Virus record (IMG/VR): IMGVR_UViG_3300036760_000062
Coordinates: 1-40,965 of that record
Strand: one strand, 5' to 3'
DNA length: 40,965 nucleotides
Origin: a virus
In this document: piece by piece, positions 32,319 to 40,304 of the stretch
Layout of the letters: the number at the start of each line of letters is the position of its first letter
Position numbering within the stretch: position 1 is the stretch's first letter
Notes under the pieces: generated by a model
What the model saw: only the letters and a program-made list of their open reading frames with translations
What the model was told of the DNA's origin: nothing
Databases searched by the model: none
Program-made: the position numbers and the translations under genes

Positions 32319-33097
32319 CAATTGTTGCAACTACTTATGCAACTTGGACTATATCATCTCTTACGAGCGGGACGCTCTTGCCTGTTATTAAGGACGGTGT
32401 ACCGTCCTCAGGTAGTCTCTGCACCTTCCGAGTCTCTACTCGGCTTGGCTCAGGATTGTCCTTGAGGAGTTTCCCTGAATTCATCCCGTTTTCTAAAGAG
32501 TGTAGGTTAGCATGACAAGCACCGCAAAGACACATTCCATTACTAATGTCGTGAATTAAATGCGGATATGTACTTTTTGGAAGAATATGATGGGCCTCTA
32601 AATCACTCGTAGCACCACAAGACTTACAACAGCCAACGCTCTTAATAGCTTTAGCCCATGCTTTATATCGTGGATCTCGTTTTATTACAGCCATCTTTTT
32701 TTCATATTCTCTTGTCTTGCCACCTTGCCAATTCCAATGAGTAGAACCTTTTTTAGCCATCTTCCTGTTTGCTTTAGTAATGTTTTCCAAATGTTCTTTA
32801 GAAAACTTTATTCCATTACGAGCCTCAGCCCGACTTCTTTTAGGAATATTAAATCTTACTAAAGCAACGTAAATTGTAGAAGGAACGCAACCAAGCTCTT
32901 TAGCTATTTGAACTGTTGTCTTTTTTAAATCAAGATACTGTTCTCTTAACCAATCACTTGTAAGCTCAACATGTTTCGTAGACGACAACCTGACCTTCTC
33001 TTTTTGCTCAGGAGTCCACTCTCTATGCCCACGCTTATCGTTAATTCTATTTTTAAGATTATTTCCCATTGATTCCTCTTAAGCCCCAGTCTTATTT
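32319..33097 (-). ncRNA. Group I intron 1 in the capsid gene
   Basis: About 779 nt. P1: exon ...GGACCCT pairs with GGGGCTT (U-G at the splice site, 10-nt loop). P10: exon 2 GGTTT pairs with AGACT just before the guide, fixing the 3' site after AATTG. Core: AGGGAAACTCC (P), AATCCTGAGCCAAG (Q, near 32441-32460), AAGGTGCAGAGACTA (R, 32411-32427), GATGATATAGTCC (S, 32358-32346). Extra hairpins GGACGGT/ACCGTCC and GAGCG/CGCTC between R and S suggest a group IA type with P7.1/P7.2. P9 GTTGCA/TGCAAC precedes the 3' end. Confidence 0.9.
32335..33069 (-). CDS. HNH homing endonuclease in intron 1
   Basis: 244 residues, ATG at 33069 behind AAGAGGAATCA. Residues about 40-80 form an AsiA-like/helix-turn-helix DNA-binding unit (LKKTTVQIAKELGCVPSTIY). 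The nuclease core is SVGCCKSCGATSDLEAHHIL, PHLIHDISNGMCLCGACHAN, with two CxxC pairs binding zinc and the H-N-H residues. NWQGGKTREYEKKMAVIKRD is the usual linker. From about residue 200 (MNSGKLLKDNPEPSRVETRK) the protein is translated from the intron P, Q, R and S elements, so ribosomes and ribozyme folding compete for the same RNA. Role: intron homing into capsid genes lacking the intron. Confidence 0.9.
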   Translation of the reverse strand: MGNNLKNRINDKRGHREWTPEQKEKVRLSSTKHVELTSDWLREQYLDLKKTTVQIAKELGCVPSTIYVALVRFNIPKRSRAEARNGIKFSKEHLENITKANRKMAKKGSTHWNWQGGKTREYEKKMAVIKRDPRYKAWAKAIKSVGCCKSCGATSDLEAHHILPKSTYPHLIHDISNGMCLCGACHANLHSLENGMNSGKLLKDNPEPSRVETRKVQRLPEDGTPSLITGKSVPLVRDDIVQVA

Positions 33098-33142
33098 AGG
33101 GTCCAACAAATACCCAAACCCTTCACTCGTTACAATACCCAT
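33098..33142 (-). CDS. Major capsid protein, exon 1 (N-terminus, 15 residues)
   Basis: ATG at 33142 behind AATAGGAGGTTTTAA. It encodes MGIVTSEGFGYLLDP, the N-terminal segment that Mu gpT-like capsids have before GLRK. The unspliced frame adds one Lys and stops (CCT AAA TAA), so the stop is the first in-frame codon pair of the intron. It joins GGT TTA AGG (GLR) at 32318. No other function for this tiny, well-initiated frame fits as well. Confidence 0.85.
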
Positions 33143-33155
33143 TTAAAACCTCCTA

Positions 33156-33989
33156 TTAACTTGTTCCAAAGATATGGTCAGAACAGACGATATCTTGATA
33201 AAGCTTGGTTAATTTAGCTTGAGCCGTACCAGGTGTTTGGAATCTACCACCCGCATGAGCAGACTCGATCAATCTTGCAACACCTGTATTGGATTCAATC
33301 CAGTTCTCAACAATACGGAAGTTCGTGCATGTTTCTGCTGTAACTGAACAATTAGCCGTATAGAGAGAATCTGCATCGATACCATTCGGTCTATGTCCTA
33401 CACCTGCCAGAATAACGCATCTATCTGCTGAAGTAACGGAAGTTAGAGCGGCATCCGCAATCATAGTACCAGCTGAAGCTGACGTTGCAATCTTCCTTAA
33501 GGCTCCAAAGTTAGGGCCTGCAGAAGCGCAGAAGTAAACCCATGACCCGTCAAACTGGCCAGTAGGAGTACTGGAGGCTAGAGAGAATTGCAGTGTCTGC
33601 GAAGAACCGGCAGCAACAATTGTTAAAGGATGAGCACTACCAGTAGAAGCAATGGCCGTATCAACCTGAGCACGATACACTGCAAAGGGATTGACAATAA
33701 CCTTAGCATAACAGAAAGCACCAGTTGTTAAACTGTGAGCCGCAGCGATAGAAGGAACGTCAGCTGTAGTCTTAGCTTCAAGGCTAATACCGATAGCATT
33801 CAATCCGATCGTTGCGCCAACAGTTGTTGTAGCAGCAGTAGAAAAACCACCGCTACCTGAAGACATTGTCAAGTTAGCGTCAGCAAGCGATTGCTGAAGC
33901 AATTCACCTTGAGCAATATTTGTAGCATCGTAAACAGGCAGATCCTTTATGATAGGTTCTGCACCGCATAAGTCATATACCCATTTCAT
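33156..33989 (-). CDS. Head decoration or capsid-associated protein, 277 residues
   Basis: I use ATG at 33989 (MKWVYDLCGAEPIIKDLPVY) behind AAAGGAGCATTACA; the frame is open 18 codons further but there it lies inside the upstream gene. It is Ala/Ser/Thr-rich with beta-type stretches (SGSGGFSTAATTTVGATIGL, AKVIVNPFAVYRAQVDTAIA) and a C-terminal part with cysteines (ANCSVTAETCTNFRIVENWI). It directly precedes the capsid gene, the place of decoration or head-stabilising proteins in similar phages. The family is not recognised. Confidence 0.6.
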   Translation of the reverse strand: MKWVYDLCGAEPIIKDLPVYDATNIAQGELLQQSLADANLTMSSGSGGFSTAATTTVGATIGLNAIGISLEAKTTADVPSIAAAHSLTTGAFCYAKVIVNPFAVYRAQVDTAIASTGSAHPLTIVAAGSSQTLQFSLASSTPTGQFDGSWVYFCASAGPNFGALRKIATSASAGTMIADAALTSVTSADRCVILAGVGHRPNGIDADSLYTANCSVTAETCTNFRIVENWIESNTGVARLIESAHAGGRFQTPGTAQAKLTKLYQDIVCSDHIFGTS

Positions 33990-34297
33990 TGTAATGCTCC
34001 TTTCAACTTCCTCCCACGGACGATATTCTGAATATCGTTCCATATCTTTCCTTTTTGGAAAGCTGCATACGGATTTAGGTCGGTTCTCCCAGAAATGTCA
34101 TACTGAAAAGTCCCACCGCACTTGCGACATCTATAGCGTATGCGGAAGGCGTTGACATCCTCCACGTATCTTATGGCCTTAGAGTTGCAAATCTTCGTAC
34201 CATTGATAGTGGTCTTGCCAGAATCATCGACACTGTGAGGACAAGTTAGCTCGCCCTGATATGCATATTTTGAATTACTAGGATTGAAGATACCCAT
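33986..34297 (-). CDS. Zinc-ribbon head-region protein, 103 residues
   Basis: ATG shares a base with the scaffold stop (TAATG). A CPHS...C pair in the N-terminal half (LTCPHSVDDSGKTTINGTKI, then CNSK) and RCRKCGGTFQYDISG give a four-cysteine zinc ribbon. The C-terminal helix (FQKGKIWNDIQNIVRGRKLK) is basic. Small zinc-ribbon proteins between scaffold and capsid genes occur in other phages; the role is unknown, perhaps assembly or DNA binding. Confidence 0.65.
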   Translation of the reverse strand: MGIFNPSNSKYAYQGELTCPHSVDDSGKTTINGTKICNSKAIRYVEDVNAFRIRYRCRKCGGTFQYDISGRTDLNPYAAFQKGKIWNDIQNIVRGRKLKGALQ

Positions 34298-35061
34298 TAT
34301 CTTCCACCCTGAGTTGTTTTTATGTTTGCTGCATATTGCGCATCTGTCATTCCCATAGCATCTGCCACTGAATGTTGTTCGGGTGTCAGTTGAATACCAG
34401 GGTTAAGCGTAGGTGAAGAGAAAGCCCCTGAAGGTGTTCCAAGTGCCGCTGCACCTATCTCACCTCTTCGGTACCTCTCTAACAAGTCCGCTTCTCTTTG
34501 TTGCAACATAGTATCAGCGTTCTGGCCTCTAACCATGAAATAAGCTGCCTCTAATATCCCCTGAGTACCTCGCTGATTGAGAGGAAGATTCCTCACATAC
34601 CCGAGTGTTGTACTTCGGTAGTTATTAAAGTCAGGGAATCTCTGGGCTAGTTGGTCAGCCTGAATGTCTAAAGAAGAGTCAATCCTGTCACGCCAGTCCA
34701 TAGCATACATAATCTCAACCTGAACAGCCTTGCGTGGATCTTGCTCCCAAAGCTGATCTAACTCTTTGCGAGGATCTACTTGAGGTTGTTGCTGTTGTTG
34801 CTGGTACTGGTTACCAGTGACCATTCTTCTTAATTCAGCTACCTCTGATTCTAGCTGCTGTCTCTTAGTCCGTTCTTCTTGCAATGCAGGCAATGGAACC
34901 ATGCCAGGCTCTGGTTTAACCTCTACAGGCTTTTGAGGAACAACAGCACTTACTGCCGCTGGAGTAGCAGACACAGGTTTCGCTTGTGTGGGCGGTACCA
35001 CGGGCGTAGCTACAGACGGAGGAGCTACCACTGGTTTTACGTCGGATATTGGTTCTACCAT
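34297..35061 (-). CDS. Scaffolding protein
   Basis: 254 residues. The N-terminal 55 residues are Pro/Ala/Val-rich and disordered (VAPPSVATPVVPPTQAKPVS). A coiled coil follows (LPALQEERTKRQQLESEVAE), then a Gln run (YQQQQQQPQ) and a helical body (ELDQLWEQDPRKAVQVEIMY). The C-terminal end (NPGIQLTPEQHSVADAMGMT, then DAQYAANIKTTQGGR) is the type that contacts capsid subunits. 'VPLPALQEERxKRQxLE' is common in podovirus scaffolds. Placed between portal and capsid, it directs prohead assembly. Confidence 0.75.
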   Translation of the reverse strand: MVEPISDVKPVVAPPSVATPVVPPTQAKPVSATPAAVSAVVPQKPVEVKPEPGMVPLPALQEERTKRQQLESEVAELRRMVTGNQYQQQQQQPQVDPRKELDQLWEQDPRKAVQVEIMYAMDWRDRIDSSLDIQADQLAQRFPDFNNYRSTTLGYVRNLPLNQRGTQGILEAAYFMVRGQNADTMLQQREADLLERYRRGEIGAAALGTPSGAFSSPTLNPGIQLTPEQHSVADAMGMTDAQYAANIKTTQGGR

Positions 35062-35106
35062 AAGGCTCTTCTATTATTTAACGCATAATTGCGAACAGTA
35101 GTAAGT

Positions 35107-35313
35107 CTACTGGGACTCCCTGTCAACAACGTCTTGAGGCAAACTCTTTAAAGACTCAAAGCAATTAATCATGAGTTGAATCTTCGCAAGTTCCTCAGGT
35201 TGACAAGTTCTTAACTTCGACATCTCGAAGTGTATCTTTCTGTCTAGTTCTTCTACTACACTGGCCCACATTAAACTTGACTGTAATTCCTTAGCTCTTT
35301 CTAAGTCCATCAT
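35107..35313 (-). CDS. Small helical protein between portal and scaffold, 68 residues
   Basis: The ATG overlaps the portal stop as ATGA. The chain is nearly all helix: MMDLERAKELQSSLMWASVV, EELDRKIHFEMSKLRTCQPE. Similar short helical ORFs accompany podovirus portals. A role in head assembly or as a portal-scaffold linker is inference. Confidence 0.65.
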   Translation of the reverse strand: MMDLERAKELQSSLMWASVVEELDRKIHFEMSKLRTCQPEELAKIQLMINCFESLKSLPQDVVDRESQ

Positions 35314-37223
35314 TGGCGCACCAATACCCCTGGCCTTGGCGTAGGCCTCATAGGCGCCTGTACAGGTTGCCCTGCTTCAGGTGTCTGTCCCCTAGGAGCA
35401 GGCCTGACACCCATAGGAGCAGGACCACCGTCACCTTGAGACTGTCTAGACACTTGTCCTGGGGCTGTGATACCTTGAGGTGGTTGACCTAATAGTTCTA
35501 ACTTAATCTGTTCTGGCGTTGCGCCCTCAGCTAGTCTCTTCTGAATGTGAGCTTGTTCTTCAGGGCTTAACTGACCAGGGCCCATCTGCACTGGAGCTTG
35601 TTCAATGATAATCTTGTTTATATTTTTAAAGCCCATCAACTCGGCAATCCTTCTGTTTATCTCTGCTTGGTTTATAGTTGGGTCATTAACTGATACTTCT
35701 TTGAATCTTAGCAGTTGCCCTATCTGGACTTCTTTATTGAGTGTTTCTGATATACCTGTAGGAATAATCTGTGCCTTAGCCTGTAGGTCCTCTGGTTTTA
35801 CTAGGACTGGTTGAGCAGCGCCCTCGTTAGACGTCAGCTGAATCCACTCAGGCAATACCATGAACTGTTGCAAATGGGATAAGAACATAAACGCAAGGCT
35901 GCCTATGAGGTCTGTTTCAATCTTCTTCAACACTGGTCTGAACCTTATACCAGCAGCACCTTGAAGCAAGTTAATGCCAGCAGCCGTTCCGTGTTGCCCC
36001 TGTTCTGCGGGCATGAGAGGAACTACGGCTCCAGTTGCTTCACGATAGTCAGCCTTAGCCAGTTCTTCTTCTTTATATGATGACGACGTGACATCAGGAG
36101 TATCCATCCATCGGATCGATGCCACAGTATCACTAACCTTATGCCATTGTCCTGGGCGAGATATCTGGAGCTTCTTCGTATTAATGAGAGGGTCGTTTCC
36201 ATTGTAGAATCCTTGCTTGTTAAGCACCAGGTCAACGTTGTCTAACCTCTGGTTGATTATCTTGTTGAGCCTATCTTGTGTAGGCTTTCCCACAACCCCT
36301 AGTCCTACCCCAAACCAGCTGGGCTTACTCTCAGAGAACAGTGTGAACTTGCAATAAGGTGGATACTGGAAGTTGTAAGGATTAGGAATAGACCTAACCA
36401 TGACCTTACGATTGACTATGATTATCCAGTAGGGGACTGCCTTCTTGGTAACTACCTTATCTTCAGTGTCTGTGTAAGACATATCCCATGGGCCCCAATA
36501 CTCTAATAGTTCATACTCATCCCTCTTCTTCATGTCCATGAAGTCACCTGAGGTGCTTAGGATAGCAGTAGTCTCACTCTTGGTGCTGTCTGAGTCCAGG
36601 GCTTCTTTAAGGTTCTCAAACTTCGCCTCAGGGCTTTCTGCCATCTTCTTTAGAAACTCTGCATCGCAGAACCTACGCCTGATAAGAGGCAGTCCATCGT
36701 TCATATGTAACTTAGCTGGGTGAGGGTACATCTCAAAGAAGTTTACTGATTTACAGTCAGGCCTTCGGTCAACTACAGCCATGTATCGCTCTCCCATCCT
36801 GCTTACCTGCCAAGACTTGCGATAAAGATAAGGAGCCTCTATGTACCCCGTACCCAAGAGAGTGTTCTGGGTTAGAGAGGCGATGCTCTCCCCTTGAACA
36901 TCTGCTAATCTAAAATAATGTTGGAGAGTGTTCTTAATAAGGATACCTTGTTGCTCAGAAGACTCACCATAGACAGCTACATCCAGAGGGGCATCGTTAG
37001 GAAACAAGGCTGAGAAGATGCGAGGAGTGACTGTCTGTTCTGCTGCAAAGGTGATCGGGCAGTGGACCTGGTTCATCCAGTCTAACGTCTTGGAAGGAGG
37101 TACGTTGTTCCACTGGTCTATAACGTCCTCTGCTAATTCAAACCTATCGCAGTGAGCCTTTTCATATCTCTCAAACTCACCTACCACATAATTAACTATT
37201 TTTTTCTCTGATTCAGAATTCAT
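35310..37223 (-). CDS. Portal protein (podovirus head-tail connector)
   Basis: 637 residues. Segments typical of large podovirus portals: QVHCPITFAAEQTVTPRIFS, LADVQGESIASLTQNTLLGT (then GYIEAPYLYRKSW), DEYELLEYWGPWDMSYTDTE, YNFQYPPYCKFTLFSESKPS (then WFGVGLGVVGKPTQDRLNKI), and YREATGAVVPLMPAEQGQHG. The last 100 residues are Pro/Gln/Gly-rich (GPGQLSPEEQAHIQKRLAEG, PAPMGVRPAPRGQTPEAGQP) and probably disordered. It is the twelve-subunit DNA gate at the unique vertex, working with TerL and the adaptor. The start lacks a strong Shine-Dalgarno (AAAGGGTTAAA); a 14-codon frame (37269-37225) feeds into it. Confidence 0.85.
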   Translation of the reverse strand: MNSESEKKIVNYVVGEFERYEKAHCDRFELAEDVIDQWNNVPPSKTLDWMNQVHCPITFAAEQTVTPRIFSALFPNDAPLDVAVYGESSEQQGILIKNTLQHYFRLADVQGESIASLTQNTLLGTGYIEAPYLYRKSWQVSRMGERYMAVVDRRPDCKSVNFFEMYPHPAKLHMNDGLPLIRRRFCDAEFLKKMAESPEAKFENLKEALDSDSTKSETTAILSTSGDFMDMKKRDEYELLEYWGPWDMSYTDTEDKVVTKKAVPYWIIIVNRKVMVRSIPNPYNFQYPPYCKFTLFSESKPSWFGVGLGVVGKPTQDRLNKIINQRLDNVDLVLNKQGFYNGNDPLINTKKLQISRPGQWHKVSDTVASIRWMDTPDVTSSSYKEEELAKADYREATGAVVPLMPAEQGQHGTAAGINLLQGAAGIRFRPVLKKIETDLIGSLAFMFLSHLQQFMVLPEWIQLTSNEGAAQPVLVKPEDLQAKAQIIPTGISETLNKEVQIGQLLRFKEVSVNDPTINQAEINRRIAELMGFKNINKIIIEQAPVQMGPGQLSPEEQAHIQKRLAEGATPEQIKLELLGQPPQGITAPGQVSRQSQGDGGPAPMGVRPAPRGQTPEAGQPVQAPMRPTPRPGVLVRQ

Positions 37224-37294
37224 TTTAACCCTTTAGGTAAATTACAACCTTTTCTATAATCTCCGCCATTCCCTATGGTAAGACGCTGGCATCC

Positions 37295-37471
37295 TCATTT
37301 ATACTGGCCTATAGTCCTTCCTGTTCGCTTACTAAAACTCTCATGTAGGTTCCTTACTATTGTTCTTCCTGTGACTACGCTATGCCCCGTTCTCTGCTGG
37401 GCTTCCCTAGCTGCGTCCTTGGGGGTTCTCCCTTGCTTAAGTAATTGGTCATATAGTTCCTTTACGTTCAA
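37295..37471 (-). CDS. 58-residue basic HTH-like microprotein (TTG start)
   Basis: TTG at 37471 overlaps the stop of the Gly-rich gene (TTGA) behind GGTTGGGGG. The peptide (L/M)NVKELYDQLLKQGRTPKDAA continues REAQQRTGHSVVTGRTIVRN and ends GRTIGQYK. 'LYDQLLKQGRTPKDAAREAQxRTG' has the look of a small helix-turn-helix domain. A further 14-codon frame (37298-37254) is coupled to its stop. It fills the 245-nt gap before the portal gene. Confidence 0.55.
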   Translation of the reverse strand: MNVKELYDQLLKQGRTPKDAAREAQQRTGHSVVTGRTIVRNLHESFSKRTGRTIGQYK

Positions 37472-38190
37472 TACTGTCCCCCAACCTTAAAGGTATCTGT
37501 CAACCCAGAGAGAGGATTCTTTCCTGAGTCACCGTACCTACCATAGAGTGATTGATTAACATAGTCTGGGGAAGACTGGCTACCATTGGTATAATTATAG
37601 TCATAAGACCCACCATTCATGGCATTACTCATAGACTGCTGTTGAGGTGCCTGTTTCGCTGGTGCTTGTTGACTGTAGTAGTCTTGTTGAGTCTGATTAG
37701 CAGCCATTCCTTCTTGAGAAGGCTGGTAGTACTGAGGCAGCCCTTCTGCTGGAGTAAACATCGTTCCCTGATAACTTGGAGCGTAGAAGTCGGGGGAAGA
37801 TCGTTTCTTCTTACCTTGGATCAGTCCGAAAGCTGCACCTAACCCTGCTAACCCAAGCCCTAAAGGGCCACCCAAAGCTCCTAGTCCAAGTAATGCTCCA
37901 CCCCCAAGGCCTATCCCAGTAGCGGCTCCAAGACTAGCCCCTTGAGCGGCAGCAAGTCCTCCTCCAATCAAGCCACCTGCGGTAGCACCGCTACCTGAAC
38001 CACCCATAAAGTTAGGGTTACGATAACCAGAGCCACCTTGTCCTGCATACCCAGGTCCATAGTTATTCGCATTAGCCCAAGGTGCTGGAGCAAAGGCTCC
38101 GCCAGTAGGCTGATAACTTGTGCTCTGCGGTATCTGGCTGTATGAACCGCTATTCTGATTGTAGTAATTGTAAGGGTCGTACTGTGGCAT
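37468..38190 (-). CDS. Gly/Gln/Tyr-rich protein with glycine-zipper segment
   Basis: 240 residues. Flanks are low-complexity (NYYNQNSGSYSQIPQSTSYQ; YYSQQAPAKQAPQQQSMSNA). The centre, GGLIGGGLAAAQGASLGAAT to LGGPLGLGLAGLGAAFGLIQ, is a long Gly/Ala/Leu glycine-zipper, similar to membrane-spanning or pore segments of phage ejection proteins and some holins. It follows the lysozyme gene and precedes the portal, so either a virion ejection component or a lysis pore is plausible. It is probably prion-like or disordered outside the zipper. Confidence 0.6.
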   Translation of the reverse strand: MPQYDPYNYYNQNSGSYSQIPQSTSYQPTGGAFAPAPWANANNYGPGYAGQGGSGYRNPNFMGGSGSGATAGGLIGGGLAAAQGASLGAATGIGLGGGALLGLGALGGPLGLGLAGLGAAFGLIQGKKKRSSPDFYAPSYQGTMFTPAEGLPQYYQPSQEGMAANQTQQDYYSQQAPAKQAPQQQSMSNAMNGGSYDYNYTNGSQSSPDYVNQSLYGRYGDSGKNPLSGLTDTFKVGGQY

Positions 38191-38290
38191 ATTCTAATAC
38201 CTCGGTTTTCTTGGTTTCTTCTTGCTTCCCATGTTTAGCCTCCAGTTCCTTGATAAACTTATCTACGTCAAATCTAAACCAATGTTCCAT
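38150..38290 (-). CDS. 46-residue hypothetical protein
   Basis: ATG at 38290 shares a base with the lysozyme stop (TAATG). MEHWFRFDVDKFIKELEAKH, then GKQEETKKTEVLEYATVRPL: an amphipathic helix, a charged segment and a short tail. The end overlaps the next gene by 41 nt. The function is unknown. Confidence 0.55.
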   Translation of the reverse strand: MEHWFRFDVDKFIKELEAKHGKQEETKKTEVLEYATVRPLQLLQSE

Positions 38291-38775
38291 TACTTTGCCC
38301 AATTCTTTACGTTCCTAACACCACGTGACTTTACCTGCCTATACCAATTGCTGTCTACCATATCATTCTGAACCCCTTGGTCATTGCCTGACATGAGGTT
38401 TGCCCGCATATCCTCAAACCCTGATAACTTTCCCTGTAGGTTGTAAGCCATGTCAGCAAGAACTGCCCTCTGAGAATCTGTAATCTGCCTCCACCTCTTA
38501 CCTGCAAACTTCATAGCCCTAGAATCTGCTTCCTTGAAGAACTTATTAAAATAAGGGAGAGCTGATTCCTTGCTCATTACACGAGGCAACTCTGGGTGAG
38601 CGTCTAAATTGAAACCATACCCTATATGACTTACCCCCTTTGTATCTTTGTAAGGGGTAGGACTGAACCCCTCATTACTCATCGTTTGCTGCCCCGCAGT
38701 TGGGTAGTAAGACTCTGTCGGGTCTGCATACGCTGGTTGAACGATATATTGAGCCAGAGCCGTTAAGGGATCCAT
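38290..38775 (-). CDS. GH24-type lysozyme with His at the T4 Thr26 position
   Basis: 161 residues. The catalytic region SNEGFSPTPYKDTKGVSHIG (then YGFNLD) has Glu35 and Asp44 nine residues apart, matching T4 lysozyme Glu11 and Asp20. Six residues after Asp44 is His50, where T4 has Thr26. KRWRQITDSQRAVLADMAYN and MRANLMSGNDQGVQNDMVDS fit the helical lobe. There is no signal peptide; residues 1-20 are moderately hydrophobic. Located after terL and before portal, it may be a virion-associated muramidase or the endolysin. In T4 the T26H substitution makes a retaining transglycosidase, so the chemistry may differ from that of T4. Confidence 0.8.
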   Translation of the reverse strand: MDPLTALAQYIVQPAYADPTESYYPTAGQQTMSNEGFSPTPYKDTKGVSHIGYGFNLDAHPELPRVMSKESALPYFNKFFKEADSRAMKFAGKRWRQITDSQRAVLADMAYNLQGKLSGFEDMRANLMSGNDQGVQNDMVDSNWYRQVKSRGVRNVKNWAK

Positions 38776-40304
38776 TAGAAATTACCTGCCTTTCCCTCTA
38801 CCAGGCTATGATATGAGCCTGTGTTCTCTTTCTTGGCTGGATACTTGGTGTACTTACCTGAGTACTCGACTTCCCCTTCTTCTGTCTCTGGGGCTACATA
38901 CCTAGGGCCATAGTTGTAGATGTACCTTAGACAGTCCATCATATGGTCATTCTTTTTCTTAACCTGCTCTTTAGCGTTGTACTCTTCCTTGTTCCTGCGG
39001 TACTCGTCCCATACGTAATGCTGGAACTCAAAGATAGTCTGGGTGCAGTAGGAAGAGATGCGTAGCTGGGGTGCGTTGCGTTGGAGTAGTGCCGAGTAAC
39101 GTGGGGTTAGCGCTTGTCTAATTTTAGATTTACCCAACATAGTATCTGAGTTGGCTCTTTGGCAAAAGACCCCGTGTCTCATAAGCTCTTTCCGTACATT
39201 GAATCCCCCAGCTACGACGTTGTCCTTATCTGCATGAGGATCTATAAGCTTAACCATGGCTGGTAATAGGCCCTCTTGGACGTGGATTGATTCTGCTATC
39301 TGCTTGATATCCATGTCTTTAAGCCATAGTTCGTCATATAAGTAATGGTTGTCTTTCTCATCTACAGCTAACCAGACTACTGCTGTAGGGTTTCTCTCAT
39401 GAGGGTCAATGGCCATATACCTAGACCAGTTGGGCTTAATGAGAGGGGGCTCAATTACATGAACCGAGGGGTCGAATTCCTTGTAAATGAGCCCCGTGAG
39501 ATGGAGGAAGCGCCCGTGGAGGCGGGCTTCTTTTTCCTCCTGGGTCAAAGTACTCTCAAACTCTTTAATTGATTTATCGTCAAGATAAGTATTCTCACGT
39601 ATATCCACCGTAGTTACGAAGGTATAAGCCTTATCGGTGGTCGTGTATATCTCATCGTATATCCAAGGCTGGGTCAGAGGGGTCAACGTTAGCCAGTGCC
39701 TCCCACTATAGTCTACTAAACCTCTGAGTGTTGCCACATACTTGTCTCGTGGAGGGGGCTCGTCGAACCAGGCTATGTGACCACGCCAGCCTTCAAACTG
39801 TTCTGTTGTCTGTTCATGTGTCAATATGTCGAATACCGAGCCATTCTTCAGCTGGTACTTAGTTGGGATACCCATAGGATTCTTAATCTTACGGGCTATA
39901 ATGCTGGAATCTAGCCATTCTTCGAGGAAAGGGGTGACGACTTCGCCGGTACCCTTCTGAAAGTCCTTGGTGATAATGCGCCCTTTGATAGCCCCACGTA
40001 GTTTCATGTGCTCAGGATACCAGTCAGGGTACTGCCCTGTGATATGGAAGAGGAACTCCATACCACCTGCCGTGGTTTTCCCTGTGCGGTTTCCACCGAA
40101 GAGAGCCCTTCTGGGACAGGGAGACAGATGGAAAGCTCTCTGCTTAGCCATAGGCTCATACATTAAGAGCTTCTTAGTCGTAAGCCAGTTTACTTCTTCA
40201 TTCATTAACTTCAGATAAGTCTCCTGTTGCTCCCTTGGAAGCATCAAGAACTCTTCTTCTGTCAAATGATGACTCTGCAATTCCTTTAAGGCGTTTGAAC
40301 TCAT
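38775..40304 (-). CDS. terL: Terminase large subunit
   Basis: 509 residues. The ATPase has Walker A GGNRTGKTT (70-78) and Walker B IAWFDEPP (Asp181-Glu182). The RNase-H-like nuclease has Asp300 (MAIDPHERNP), Asp355 (KLIDPHADKD) and Asp453/457 (NDHMMDCLRY). 'LTEEEFLMLPREQQETYLKL' at the N-terminus is a common opening of this group. Role: packages DNA into the prohead through the portal and cuts it. It overlaps terS by 107 nt; GAGGAAATGATTC precedes its ATG. The lysozyme gene start shares its final stop base. Confidence 0.95.
   Translation of the reverse strand: MSSNALKELQSHHLTEEEFLMLPREQQETYLKLMNEEVNWLTTKKLLMYEPMAKQRAFHLSPCPRRALFGGNRTGKTTAGGMEFLFHITGQYPDWYPEHMKLRGAIKGRIITKDFQKGTGEVVTPFLEEWLDSSIIARKIKNPMGIPTKYQLKNGSVFDILTHEQTTEQFEGWRGHIAWFDEPPPRDKYVATLRGLVDYSGRHWLTLTPLTQPWIYDEIYTTTDKAYTFVTTVDIRENTYLDDKSIKEFESTLTQEEKEARLHGRFLHLTGLIYKEFDPSVHVIEPPLIKPNWSRYMAIDPHERNPTAVVWLAVDEKDNHYLYDELWLKDMDIKQIAESIHVQEGLLPAMVKLIDPHADKDNVVAGGFNVRKELMRHGVFCQRANSDTMLGKSKIRQALTPRYSALLQRNAPQLRISSYCTQTIFEFQHYVWDEYRRNKEEYNAKEQVKKKNDHMMDCLRYIYNYGPRYVAPETEEGEVEYSGKYTKYPAKKENTGSYHSLVEGKAGNF

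Noticed and set aside
35100-35130. TTGACA with TACTAC downstream of the small portal-linked gene
   Set aside because: The -10 is poor and the region sits within a continuous operon; not enough to call a promoter.
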